In this document: piece after piece, positions 10,969-25,125 of the stretch
Numbering within the stretch: the stretch's first letter is position 1
Layout: each line of letters begins with the position of its first letter
From: Branchiostoma floridae
Lineage: Eukaryota > Chordata > Leptocardii > Amphioxiformes > Branchiostomatidae
Length of the DNA: 64,000 nt
Reading direction: 5' to 3'
Assembly: GCF_000003815.2 (NCBI RefSeq)
Contig: NC_049980.1
Location: 33,294,673 to 33,358,672 of the forward strand
Position numbers and translations under genes: made by a program
Notes under the pieces: generated by a model
The model's input: only the letters and a program-made list of their open reading frames with translations
Databases searched by the model: none
What the model was told of the DNA's origin: nothing

Positions 10969-13900
10969 GTGAGTACGAACAGAACGTCGCTTTGTCTTTC
11001 CCGTTGTGTTCTATTCCGCACCGTCCACAGAAAAGCGGAAATCCTACCTGCACCATGCTGTGCAGTCTTCAGCCATGTGTGGGGGTGTAGATGCTTCACA
11101 TGTACATTCTCTCTCTGTGTTCTGGTGTAGAGGGATATTTACGGCACGACAAAATGGGAGGCGGTTTTACCTGGGTGTTTTCGGAACGTGCACGTTTTTT
11201 AGCGGACATGTTTGTCCGTCCGTCTCCGTCGTGTTTGATGTACCATTTGAGCCCGGCTGGCCTGAGAGTGCCTGGCGCATTAGCAGGATGTTGAAACAGC
11301 AAAATGCATTTGCCTCTTCAATTTGGTAGGTCCATGCCATCTGGGCCCCTCCGCATGATATTTCAGCCAGTCAGAATACATACCGATCACTGTAGCTCAT
11401 GTTTTCCAAATGGAAAGCAAGGATGATGCACTAAAAGATTGCCAGAAAAGATGTGTTTGAAGGCTGTCTTTTAAAACTGGTGGTGTATCAGCTACAGAGA
11501 AATGTGTATCTAAAAAGGTTTTAAATTCCTAGCAACAGGCAGTTAGCGTTGTAATTGCAGAATACTCTTTTTCTCTGCTCTGCTGTTTGATATATTGAGA
11601 TATTGAGGAGGCACCGTGTGCTTTTGACCTTTTAGAAGACTGTAGCGTTGCGTGGTGTTGTGTACATAACACGGACCAGGATGGTTCAGCCCTTATCAAC
11701 TGTTGATGGGTCTATGATTATGACAAGGTGGAAAGAGTGGCCATTTTTGTGGAATATTTTTTCCCTGCTAGTTCTATGCCATAAAGGTAGAGAGAGAAAA
11801 AAAACATGTACGAGTGGATAGCATTTGTATCTTCTGAAAATTTTTCCACAAAGAATGTGGGGGAAAGTCCCCAGGAAAAGCACCAAAAGGAAAGAGATGG
11901 TTCAGTTCAAATCAACTGTTGATAGGTATATGACAAGGTGGAAAGAAAAGCCATGTTACCTACACGTTTCATGCCATAATGGTGGAGGGAAAAAAACATG
12001 ACTTGTATCTTCTGAAATTTTTTCCACGAAAAATGTGGGGAACGTACGTCCCCTGGAAAAAAACACAGGTGTGTACCACAGGTGTGTTCAGGTGGTGGAA
12101 CAACAGGTGGAAAGAGAAGCCATGTTACCTGCTAGTACCATGACAAAATGGTGCATTTGCATCCTCTGAAAATTTTTCCAAGAAAAATGTGGGAGAGTTC
12201 CCAGAAAAAAAAAATCCAGGTGTGTACTACAGGTGTGTTCAGGTGGGGAAACAACAGGTGGAAAGAGAAGCCATATTTTCTGCTAGTTCCTTGCCATAAT
12301 GGTGAATTTGCATCCTCTGAAAATTTTTCCAAGAAAAATATAGGGAGAGTCCCCAGAAAAAAAAATCCAGGTGTGTACTACAGGTGTGTTCAGGTGGGGA
12401 AACAACAGGTGCCCCGGCAGGTGACTCGAGCAGGGACACAGGTCTCCTCCCATCGCCCCAGCGCACATGCACCGGGCATGTGTCGGCGATGCCTATGTTA
12501 ATTTCTGTCACAGTAATTGGTCTGGGGCAGGGGTGAAAAGGTAAAAAAAAACACCTGTTGTACAGAAACAGCTCCTTTTTTAACGAGAATTCTTCAAGCC
12601 CTTTGTCTTTATAAGTGACCATTTAGGTCCAAAAAAATCTGACTTTTGTGAGAAAAAAAACAACTGAATATGGCTATGAGGATTTTGTTCTGGTTTCTGA
12701 TATTCAAGCATGGTATTTCAAGCCCATGAATGATTGAAACATGTCCAGAATTCTAGAAAAATTTGATCCCTATAATGCTTCCCACTCTATGACTGTAAAA
12801 GATAACAGAAAAAATCTCTTTGTCCCTGGTATGGTCTTTGGCTGAGTGTTGGACCAAACATGCCTTCTGTCCAACTGAACTTTTGTCATATATGCCTGGG
12901 TCTTCTGCTTTAAAACCTGAAGAATTGAAAAACTCTGTAAAATTTTCATTTTCTCTACTGCATATTCATGACAAAGCAAATAAGCATTTCCAATATATGA
13001 CTACTGTACTAAAAAATTGCTTCAACCACGGATTTAAAACACTGCAAGAAACTTCTTTTCCTCCCACTGCGATATAAAACCTAAAGTAGATGTAAAAACC
13101 GAAAGTAAAACAATCTACCTTCTTGGCACCCATGGATTGCGACCACCTGTTGGGTGTGGTGCCTAATTTGAGTCATGTTTAAAAGCATGTAATAACGCAT
13201 CCTGTATGTCAGCAAAGGCAGCCATGCTCGCCATGGATTAGACTGCTGGTTGTCTATATATAACTGCAATCGTGGGGACCTGTTGCATTCTCCTGATTCT
13301 GTTTCTGCAGTTAGATATCGGAGAAACAATTACTGTTCAAAAGCATATGAAAATATGCTTTTCGCTTAGTTTTGGATGAAAGGTATTGGAGGTATTGTAG
13401 ATTATACAGTCAGCTTCCTCGGTTTTTGTATTCACTTGATTCTGTTTGTGCATGATTAGATATTGGAGAAACAATTGATGTTCAAAACCATATGAAAAGA
13501 TGTTTTTCGCTTAATACAAGGTATTAGAGGTATTGTAGATTGTACAATCGGTTTCCTATGTTTTTGCATTCTCTTGTTTCTGTTTGTTTAGTTAGATATC
13601 GGAAAAACAATTTACTGTTCAAAAACATTTTGGATTCAAGGTATTAGAGGTCCTGTAGATGTTTTTTTGCCTAGTTTTTGTTGCAAGGTATTAGAGGTGT
13701 TGTAGATTGTAGAGTCAGTTTCTTCAGTTTTTTTTATTCTCTTGATTCTGTTTGTACAGAATTAGATATTGGGGAAACAGTTACTGTTCAAAAACATAAG
13801 AAAAAAAAAGATGTTTTCGAGACAGATAAGTTCTTGGATGCATTTTCGGTATTACAAGTATTGTATGGTGCACAATCAACTTCCACGGTTGTATTTATCT

Positions 13901-16900
13901 TAGAATTCGTTGCGAATTTGTTAGTTCAAAGACAAGGGAAGAATAGGTCTGGCTTTTGTTTCAGAGAAAGTTACTGCTCAAAAAGATACCCAAACAAGAT
14001 GTTTGTTGGGAGTGACAAGTTTTTGTTTTTTTAATTTTGCATGGTAGTAGAGGTAGCAACCATCAATTCACCCAGATAGAAATGTCTCATAGTCTAGCAT
14101 TGTTTATGATGAATGCAATATGGGCAGAAGATGTAATGTTCATTCGTGTGATGGGGCTGACCGAAAATTGCTCCGAAATGTCCTGGGCTATTGTTACCTG
14201 ATCACCGGTTGATAGAGACACAAAACATGGCCGGGGTAATTGATATTGTCAGTGGCATATGGCACCGGTCCATTGGGCATAATGGTATTGTATTAGATAT
14301 TGTGTAGGTCCCCCGTTGGGGCGTATTCCTTCATCTTGCCTAATGCAGGGGTGCCCTCCCAATTCAATGCGATGTATTATAGCCATAGAATTGGCAAGAT
14401 TGAGACATTACCGGATAACGTATTGCCTCGCCCTTTCTTCTATTGGGGTTTAGTCTTATACTTTTGAAGGCAAATTTGTCATTGAAATCAAACAGAGAAC
14501 TCTTTGTTAAAGCATCTGTTTTGTTTCATCAAAGTTGACAAGTTCTTTCCTTTCATGCGTTTTGAGTGTATTTGAGTTGAAGCCTCGCATGTGAAGGATG
14601 AAACTTCAGTTTCTCAAGCCAGTTCAGGCAAATTTACCATTCAAATGGAACAAAGGGGTCTATATTGTTTATATGTCACAAAGCCCACTTATCATTGATA
14701 GAAATGTGGGACTATCAAATTGCCACTGCCTCCAAAGAAGAAGTCAAACCTCTTCAGTAGAAATATCAGACAAATGTACAGAAGACACTTTTTTGTATTC
14801 ATGTTAATGTATCTGTGTGGCAAGTATCCCTTGGGCTTGAGTTTCAAAATAAAGATACAATATATACAATTTTTTTAAATCTAAATAATTTGTTTGGTAT
14901 CATCAAATTCACACTAAAACTCTGCTTTCACATCTGTCCAGTATATTTGAGTTGTAGCCCCTGCAGTAATGTACAAAGAAACATTGAATAGGTCTTTGGA
15001 CAAGACAATTCTACCTTTTTTATGTTCATGTATCCATTTGTCCTATGAGTTTGCAAAAAAAGAGACTCAGCTTATATCTTTTTTTCAATCTAAAGAACTT
15101 GTTTTGTATCATCAAATTTTACAGTAAAAACTCTCCTTTTTCGTCCGTTCAGACATTTGAGTTGTAGCCCCGCGTTTCTGTGGGCGAACAGAATAAGACT
15201 TCTCCTTCGCTTTAACATATTTTTTCAATCTAAAGGATTTTGTTGATATCATCAAATTTTACACTAAAATTAGTAAAAACTCTCCTTTCTTGTCCGTCCA
15301 GTACATTTGAGTTGTAGCCCGGCGTTTCTGTGAATGAACAGAATGAGACTTCTCTGTCACTTATGATATATTTTTTCATCAATCTAAAGGATTTTTTTCA
15401 TATTATCAAATTTTACAACCAAAACTCTCTTTTTCTCGTCCATCCGGTATATTTGAGTTGTAGCCCCGCGTTGCAGAGAGTGAACAGAATAAGACTTCTC
15501 TGTCGCTTATAACATTTTTCAATCTTAAGTATTTTTTTAATATCATGAAATTTTACAGTAAATCTCTCCTTTCCCGTCCGTTCAGTATATTTGAATTGTA
15601 GCCCCTCCAGTAATAAAGACTATAGACAAGACAATTCTACTTTTTTCATTTTCTTGTATCTGTTTGTCCTGTTGGGCAAGACTCAGCTTATATATGTTTT
15701 TAGTCTAAAATAAATTTTTGTATCATCAAATTTTACAGTAAAATCTCTCCCTTCTTGTCCGACCGGTATATTTGAGTCATAGCCCCACATTGCTGTGAGT
15801 GAACAGAATGAGACTTCCCTATCGCTTACAATATATTTTTTCAATCTAGAGAATTTGTTTTGTATCATCAAATTTTACAATAAAAACTGTCCTTACTCAC
15901 CTGTCCAGTAATATTTGAGTTGTATCCCCGCGTTTCTGTGAGTGAACAGAATAAGACTTCTCTGTCGCTTATAACATTTTTTCAATCTAAAGGATTTTGT
16001 TTAATATTATCAAATTTTACAACCTAAACTCTCTTTTTTGTCGGTCCGGTATGTCTGAGTTGTAGCCCCACGTTTCTGTGAGTGAACAGAATAAGACTTC
16101 TCCATTGCTTATAATATATTTTTTTAATCTAAAGGATTTTTTTTTATATCATCAAATTTTGCTATAAAAACTCTCCTTTCTCGTCCGACCGGTATATTTT
16201 AGTTGTAGCCCCACATTGCTATGACTATAGTATGAGTGAACAGAATGAGACTTCTCTGTCGCTTATAGTTAAAATATATTTTTTCATCAATCTAAAGGAT
16301 TTTTTTCATATCATCAAATTTCACAACCAAAACTCTCCTTTATTGTCCGTTCTGTATGTTTGAGTTGTAGCTCCGCGTTGCCGAGAGTGAACAGAATAAG
16401 ACCTCCCTGTCGCGCTCTCCGTGGCGGGCTGGGAGCCGCCGGTGCTCGTTAACAAGGCTTTGATGAGGCAGCTGCGATGATGAGACCCGGCATCCGTGCC
16501 GATCCTGAATTATGGATTCAGAGACGGGAGGGACACAATGGCCGCCTCATGTATCATTTATGCTGGCATCCATTATTCTGATGATTTTCTGCCCCACTAG
16601 CGAAACACTGTCCGATGATACAGCTGCGTTTTACCTGGACAAATACGGTAGCATCTTCTTTCGGCTTTACAAAGGTGTTTTTCTTACAAGCTGGTTTTAG
16701 GCCACCCAAATTTATTTACTTTGTTCTTTCACATTTTGAAATTTTGATCCATTATTCTGATGATTTTCTGCCCCAATGGCAAAACTCGGACAAATACGGT
16801 AGCATCTTCTATTGGCTTTACAAAGGTGTTTTTCTAAGAAGGTGGACCACCTGGTTTGTTGAAAGCCACTTTATCTTAATCCCTTGGTTCTTTCACATTT

Positions 16901-19900
16901 TAGAATAAAAATTATTGAACCATTATTCTGATCATTTTTTATCCAATGGCGAAACGCTGTCCAACGATACAGCTGCGTTTTACCTGGACAAATACAGTAG
17001 CATCTTCTTTCGGCTTTACAAAGGTGTTTTTCTAAGAAATCGGACCACCTGCTCTGTACACTGGCTGTAAGCCTCTCCATTTTGAAATAAAAATAAGTGA
17101 TCCATTATTCTTATCAATTTCTGTCCAATAGCGAAACAGTGTCCGATGATACAGCTGGGTTTTACCTGGACAAATACGGTAGCATCTTTTTTCAGCTTTA
17201 CAATTAGGTATTTTTCTTGGAAGCTGGACCACCTCGTGTATTGTACACTGGTTGTAGGCCATCCTAATTTATTTTCTTGGTTCTCTCACACTTTGAAATG
17301 AAAAGTGATTGTTATATTTTTGTGACGATTTTCTGCCCAATGGTGAAAAAGTGTTCAATAATACAGCTACATTTTTGTTGGATAACATTTCCTCTTTTTT
17401 CCCCTTTTTTTTGGCTTTAAGAGGTCCTCCTTTGTGTGAGAAGTTGGCAAGCAGTCACGTTAAAAACAGGAAGCTTTGAAGAAAAAAACTTGCATCTTTT
17501 AAGTTATTAAAAATGTACATTCACCCCCTGAAACTGTGTAACCAAGGTACAGCCTTTGGACTGTAGTTTTGGAGTTAATGTTTCAAATTTAGCATTATTC
17601 ATTCAAAATATCAGAACCAAGAACTATAATTGGCTTCACCTTAGCTTAAAAGTGGATTGAGCAAATTAATTTTTAACAGAAGAAATACAGTTCATCTCAA
17701 TGGTAGAAGCTTTCACTCCTGCCTTAATGGCAAAATTTATGTTCAATTTGGTGTGTACAATTTTCAACAAATTTGTTAGCAGAGCACCGCAAAACAAATT
17801 TAGACAGCACAATTCTGAAGACGATTCCACTAATTGCCCCGTCGCAATTGACCCGTACAACCCATTATTAATTGGCTTCTAATGCATCATTAATGAAAGG
17901 TGTGCCCATTGTGACATCAGGCACGTGTGGGTTGATTGTCCCGGGGGGTGCTTTTGACATAATTGCAGGCCTGTGTGCTGCAATGCAGCAGACGGAACGC
18001 CTGCCAACAGAAAGGTTACGCAGTTAAGATGTGTTTTTACAGAAGTAGAGTACTATAAATCTTGTAACTTTATATTGCTAGTTTTAGTTTTGCTGTAACC
18101 CCTATACTGGTATTATTTTGAATGAATAATACCAAATGTTCATTCAATGGGGCTTTTCGTCTCCCTCTGCTTCCAAAAAAGAAGTCAAACCCAACCTGTT
18201 TAGAAATAGCCAACTCAGTAGAATATTGTTCATAATTGTCCATTGTCACTTGTATATCTACTATGTTTATACCATGCTACCAATTAGCCCTCGGTCACGA
18301 ACTTGCAAATAAACTTTTTAATATTCATTTTGACTGTATTACCACTGTAGTACTACTGTACTACTCAATTGCTTGAACCAAAAACTGCAAAAAATCTCCT
18401 TTGTTTGTTTGTTTGTTTGTTTATTTTTATTTAACCAGGGATACATATCGCCTATTTAGGCGTTTTTCAAAGTTCCCTGGGGGGCAACCCCGAAACATAC
18501 ATGCAACATAAAAGCGAAATCAAGTAACATAAATGGTAACATATCGAGTACTAACGAAAATTAACACAACTTGGCATACAAATTTTATTACTGCAACGTA
18601 ATAAGCTAAGTTGCTACTGTGATAAGGAGTTCTTTCAATTGAAAAGTTGTTTTAGAAACGTGCACAAACCTCATTTCCCTTCCTTTCATGAAATAAAAGA
18701 CCATTGCAAGAGTAGATGGATTTATTCCGTAGGCTTTCTTCTTTAACCTCTTATGATGTAAATGTAAATTCTGTTACTGGATACAGAATAGGAACCTTAA
18801 AACGAACCATTTTGTTCTGTTGCTCTAGCTATTAGTGTAATCTTAATGTCTAGATTTGTCACATATCATGGGAAAGATTGTCTAATTTTATCACCACTTC
18901 AAGTAAGAACTGGAGCCCAGTTATGCATGGATCATCAGTTATTTTGTGCATCCTCTCTGATTATGAAGCTCATTATTAAAAATAAGTATTTCTAGACTAA
19001 TAGTAATACTAGATTGAAGTCTTATCCTGTCAAGGAAAGAAAAGCTGCTTAGATCGTTAGGAAGGAAGGCTTACTGTTCCAGCCTGGCATGGCCAGCTGA
19101 GTCTATCCTGCAACAGTGTCCATCCTCCCTTAGGCTTAGGTCACATTTCCAAACCGGAGCCCCGCTGGGATGCTTTAAGAAATGAAAAGTTGAAATGTAT
19201 GCCTAGAAATATACACAAATCATACCCATGAACCTTACTTTGAAATTTTGTGTATTTTGAAGTCTTTTATATCATTCTTTTTGTGCCCGAAAGCTGGCCG
19301 ACCGGGCCCCGGTTTGGAAATGTGGCCTAAGCCTAACTGTAGAATCAGACCAACCATGCTTGTGTTGACCACAACAGTTTTATTTGTTGGTTCCTGGATT
19401 AGAAAAAAAAGGAATGTCAACCTATAATGTCAACATGAAAACGAGTCTGTCGCTTGGTAGACACAGATCATTCAAGGTGTGATCATAAAAAGACTCAAAT
19501 TTTCCTACCTGTCCTCTGTTTTCATCTTACCTGTTTGCTACCTTCCATCGATAGAATGTCCGAGAGAACTGGGATGATACATTTGTGGGGCCTAATCCAT
19601 GTAAAAGGAGAATATTTGCAAGAGAATGTCGGTCATCAGAAGGTTTCACTGGAAGAAACGACTCTCCTGGCCAATTATTTGACTTTTCCATTTTTTTATC
19701 TACAATCCATACCCCTGTAGGGAGGCCTGGCTAAGGCTATAGTAGAATATAGAATCCCAGGGTGATTTTTATCGGCCGCGCCGTGTTGTCACATCGTTCT
19801 TCATTGATCTACGAGGCACTGCCGCCATTATCGCCGCACGGTTTGTCTGTACCTGGGTCCATTTTCACGGCGGAACACAATAGTTATTCAATTACCCCGG

Positions 19901-22900
19901 CCCATATTGATGTGGGTAAATGCCTCGGCCGGGGGAGGAAAGTAGCGGGTCAGGGGGATTTAGTGCGCGGTTGCCACGGCAACGGCCCATTCTTCTGTAG
20001 TCCGCTGCTTTGAAAGGAGATAAGAGTTGACCTTTATCATTCAAATCTGCTGAAATCTGCGCGAGCACGGACGGATGGGAAAAACTGTCGCATGATGTCA
20101 CCGTGAGATTTGCATAAAAATGAGGTCTTACAAGTGCTCTGGGTGTAGGTTTTCAAGAATTAATAGTATTATTAGTAAATCAAATCATCATAAAACCTGA
20201 TAAGGCTCTTGATATATAGTAGATGTCTGAAAAATTGATCCAGTTTGCTGCCGTTCTGTGCGGCAGGAGATAAATTGACCGGGAGGTTAACGTCAACACA
20301 ATGGATTATTGTCATCCATCATTATTATATGGATGGAGTGTTTTTTAAGTACCTTGTTCTGTTTTCACGTATTTTCCAGCTCTACAAAGTCAAACATCTT
20401 TTTCCTTAAATGTGTCTTTCATTTGTGCACTCTCCTTTCTTCGTTCACTCGGTCCTCCCCTTCCTGGGTAGACATCTCACTACAGATTGCATCTTTTTAA
20501 GGGAATAGTTGGGACGCTACCGTAATGCACTTTCCACACGGAAATGACAGGATGGCCTTTAGTGAAATGTCACCATGTACAGTAGGTAGGAAACATGGAT
20601 TTCAGCTTTTGGATTGGCTTCAATAGACATGGTATATTCAAAACTGCCCAGAAAGACCACTCGGGAGGGATGAGACCTGGTCTATGTGGACAGGTGGTCA
20701 CTAAAGACAGGTGCAAAAATTATCTAAATGACCACCAAAAAGTGAGGTGAAATTTGGTCAGGTCCTATCTCTCTTTCGTCTTTTGTATTCTTACCTACTA
20801 TTCTTGTAATTTCTATACTTTGATAGCCTGAGTACCAGATTGTTTCCTGGCCCTAGAGGGCCAACATGCTTCCAAGGAAATTTGACTGCATTCCCCTGAG
20901 TTAGACCCTGAGGTACAAAGGGGGCTATACTATAGTAAAAGGGGCCTGGAGTAGCCCTGGAGCCAAGGAGTTGGCTTGTGTACTGGAAACAGTCTGGCAA
21001 CCAGGCCCATACCTACTAGCCTGGATGCCAGACTGTTTCCAGGACCTAGGGCCAACTCCTAACCCCCCCAAGGTAGTACAACAGGCGGCCCTGAGTAACA
21101 ATCTGATGTAGATATGATCAAGATCGGGCAGGGGTCTGGTATCCAAGCTAGCTAATATCCTGACTGTGTAGTATGGTATCCTACCGGTGTTTCCCTCTGA
21201 GCTCTTGGTGACCAGCCCGTATGCCATCCTAGTTTCTGCGGCTCCCTTACCCACCTCTCGGCCTTACGAAGTTAGGATGGCCCCCAGGCTACTTTACTTG
21301 GGAACCTGAAGTCGTGCTTGTCAAAATGATCTAGGGGAATTGTACAACGAACCTGTGAATATTGTACATAGCGTCTGTCCTCTCTGTCACGACCAGTGGA
21401 AGACTAGCTCTTCAGTGAGCTAAAAAACTGGATCGAGATCACTTTCCTTTTTCTTGTTGAAAAGAGCTAGGGGAGTTTCCCTGGCACAATGAACCTGTAA
21501 ATACTGTACATAGCGTCTGTCCTCTCTGTCACGACCAGTGGAAGACTAGCTCTTCAGTGAGCTAAAAAACTGGATCGAGAACACTTTCCTTTTCCTTGTC
21601 AAAAAGAGCTAGGGGAGTACAATGAACTGTACATTATATACTGTACATAGCATCTGTCCTCTCTTTAGTGAGCTAAAAAAACTGGATCGAGATCTCTTAC
21701 CTTTTTCTTGTCGAAAAGAGCTAGGGGAATTTCCCTGCTACAATGAACCTATAAATACTATACAGTGTCTGTCCTCTCTGTCACAACCAGTGGAAGACTA
21801 GCTCTTCAGTGAGCTAAATTAACTGGATTGAGATTACTTTCCTTTTCCTTGTCAAAAAGAGCTAGGGGAGTACAATGAACTGTACAGTAAATACTGTACA
21901 TAGCGTCTGTCCTCTCTGTCATGACCAGTGGAAGACTAGCTCTTCAGTGAGTTAAAAAGCTGGATCGAGATCACTTTCCTTTTTCTTGTTGAAAAGAGCT
22001 AGGGAGATTTCCCTGGTACAATGAACCTGTAAATACTGTTACAGTACATTCTAAGCGTCTGTCCTCTCTGTCACAACCAGTGGAAGTCTAGCTCTTCAGT
22101 GAGCTAAAAAAAACTGGATCAAGATCACTTTCCTTTTCTTTTGTATCTTTCAGCTTGTGCTGTCACTGTCTATCGTGTCTGTGACTAATACATGCTCCCC
22201 TTCTTCTTACAGAGTTTAAGCAAGAAAGGGATAGCTGGGATCAGGAAGGTACAGCCTTTCTTAATGTTTCGTCCCATGTAGACACTTCCTCTGTCGTTCA
22301 GACCATAGTTTTTGGTTGAAAAAATGGTCCTCAGATGAATGACGTTCCAAAAGATTTACAATACTACAGAGCTTATGAAAGGTCCATTTTCAGTTCAAAA
22401 TGAAAATAAACACATCCAAAAATTTCTTCGAAAACTCATGTATGGTAAAAGAAGGCTAGTTGCCTCGCCATGTCTAAAATAAAAGTCAGGCACATCAAAA
22501 AAATTCTCAAAACTTAAGACGGTCCTTTGGAGGAAGTGTGTGCAGGGTCTAATTCATCTCTCTTGAACCACTTGAATGGTTGGTTCGCAATCATATTGAT
22601 TCTTCATTGATTTTAGATTAGTGGAGTGATGGCAATCATGTCACACTGCATAGCAAAGTTCTTTGTATACGCAACCAGTACATAATCACCTACAGAAGTT
22701 TCTATGACCATCTGTCACCTTCTTCAGGGCAACACTGACCGGTTGTACTTGGTACTGCAGCTAGGTGTCGCTGCTGCAACGTGAAGAATGTCTTCCCAAA
22801 TGTATCCCCCTCATCACCGTTCTTGACTGGACTATACTTTCGATCCCTACACTGGCTACAGCCTTGCTCCTTGATATCAGTCATGTTTGGCACTGTATTC

Positions 22901-25094
22901 TTCACACTTGAGCAGCGAAACCTAGCTGCAGTGCGATTTAGAATTGCCCCGAATAGCAGTTGTCAGGGACATCATCATTGGTTGTCAACTTGGGAAGTCT
23001 GTCGTCTTCCTTGCCTTGTGGAAGATGACAGACAGACGAACAGACAAACAGACAGACAGACGATGACCGAAATGTCAGGAGGTGATTACAAGTATTTACT
23101 GTGTTGTGTGTAAAAGAACCTTGTTCCCCAGTGGTGTACTGACCTGGTAATAAAACTACTCACAGACAATCTCGCCCCTCTGCTGTGTTGTAGGGAAACG
23201 CCCAGCGGAAGACGAGGGAGGCCAGTCCAACAAGCGCCCCCGACCGCCGCCTCCCGTGGATCTGAGGATCTTGCTGCAGAGCAAGGTACTGTAATTCACT
23301 TGGTCTTCTCGGTACCAAACTTTCACGGCCTGAGAAAATCTAACTTGTCCTCGGAACTAAATGTTCACGGTGGCAGCAGGTGCTTGTAAAAAAAGTCAGT
23401 GAATTAGTTGTTGTCGCTAATGATAAGTTCACGTTACAGTGATCTCCGTGAATACCATGAACATAAAAGTACACTGAAAAAATCAGGAATTACAGTACGT
23501 CTTGTCTCAATGTGAAGAGACAAAAGAAAGTGGTTGACACTGTTAAATCCTAGGCTATTGGAGATTCTTTAGCACAACCAGAACGACGTTTTGATATCTG
23601 TCAGACGTCTTCCTCAGAGCAAAGCTTCAGCAGGTAAGAGTCATTCTGTTTGTGCAAAAGAAAACTCCAATATCCTATGTTCTACCAACCCAAGGGAATT
23701 ATTTCCTACTCTGCTTTAAGGTTTAATGGTGTGAGAATCCAGAAAGTCTGGTGTCCTAGCATAAGGAGTGGACAGTCTCAGGTTGACACTGGGTACCACC
23801 CTTTCGTTTGAATTATCAAATGGTATTCATTGAGCTTCCATCAGTTCTCTGTCGATCATATCTCCATTATTGCTTTATCAATTGCATTGTATTATATATG
23901 TCACAGTTTGGATTAGAGTTGGTCCTAGGAGAGATCCCGATCGCAATCTGTACAAGTAGAATCGCCGATTGTCCTAGGACAGATCCCGATCGCAGTCTGT
24001 TTCCCATATCTTAGCATCATTTGAGTTTGGATCGGAGTTGGCCCTAGGAGAGACCCCGATCGCAATCTATACTAGTAGAATCACCGATTCTCCTAGGAGA
24101 GATCCCGATCAGAGTTGGCCCTAGGACACCGCTGTGACATGTATATGTATCATTTGAAATTTTGTGTGTGTGTTGAGTTTCTCACAGCAGCAAGGTTAAA
24201 ATAGATGAGATGCTCTGTTTTCCAGAATGCGGGAGCCATCATCGGCAAGCAAGGTTTGAACATCAAGCGTCTTCGTTCAGAGGTGCGTATCTTCACTTTC
24301 TCTCCAGCCAGCTTATTACTAAAGCGCCTTGGATTTTTTAAAAATACTGACGCATCTTGACCGAACCGAAGTGTTCAAGTAAAAGACTTATAGTTGCTGC
24401 GTACGAGCGATTCTACGTTAATAATATAGGATGGTAAATGTAGATGACCAGTTGTAGTTGTCTCAACTCCAATGATTTCGTAATGCTGCTGCTTCGATTC
24501 CGTCTTTGCTGCTTTTCTAACTTTTGTTCTTCCATATACTAGTTTTTAGCTTTGATAGTAATTGTACAGCATGCTTTTATCTCAGTGTTGTATTGACCAA
24601 ATGTTAATTCGGTATAGCAATTGATTCTCCACCTGAATCTACATGCTAAGTTCGATCCCCTAATTTTGATAGCAAGCAATTTTTATTATAAAAAAAAAGC
24701 CGACCTATAATTTCAGTGATATAATATAAATAATGAGTGGCGATTAATCGGTGGTGGGTAGTCATGTGTACCGTACCTCTGATCTTGGCACGGATCTAGA
24801 GATCCCTGCGTCTCTCTCAGCTTTGTACTGTGTATCCTCTAGTCCAGTATGACGTTGTCCTCAGCTAATGGCCTTGTTTTCCTTCCCCTTTAGACAAAGG
24901 CCCGGCCCGCAAGCCCAACCTAATGAGACCTTTGCCAATATTGCAGCCCAGGGGACAATTATGTGATCCTCTCTCACTCTCTCGTTTATTACATGCAGCA
25001 TAGACTCTTCGTCTCCTCCGTTTGATCTCTCTAGATGTTACTGCCTTGTCCCATAAACTCTCAGTCAGAACTGCCCGCCATTTTCATCACCTCA

Positions 25095-25125
<31 letters not shown>

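Noticed and set aside
24889-24935. hnRNP K exon after CCCCTTTAG
   Set aside because: The frame (TKARPASPT) does not match KH1; the true continuation is the exon at 26137.
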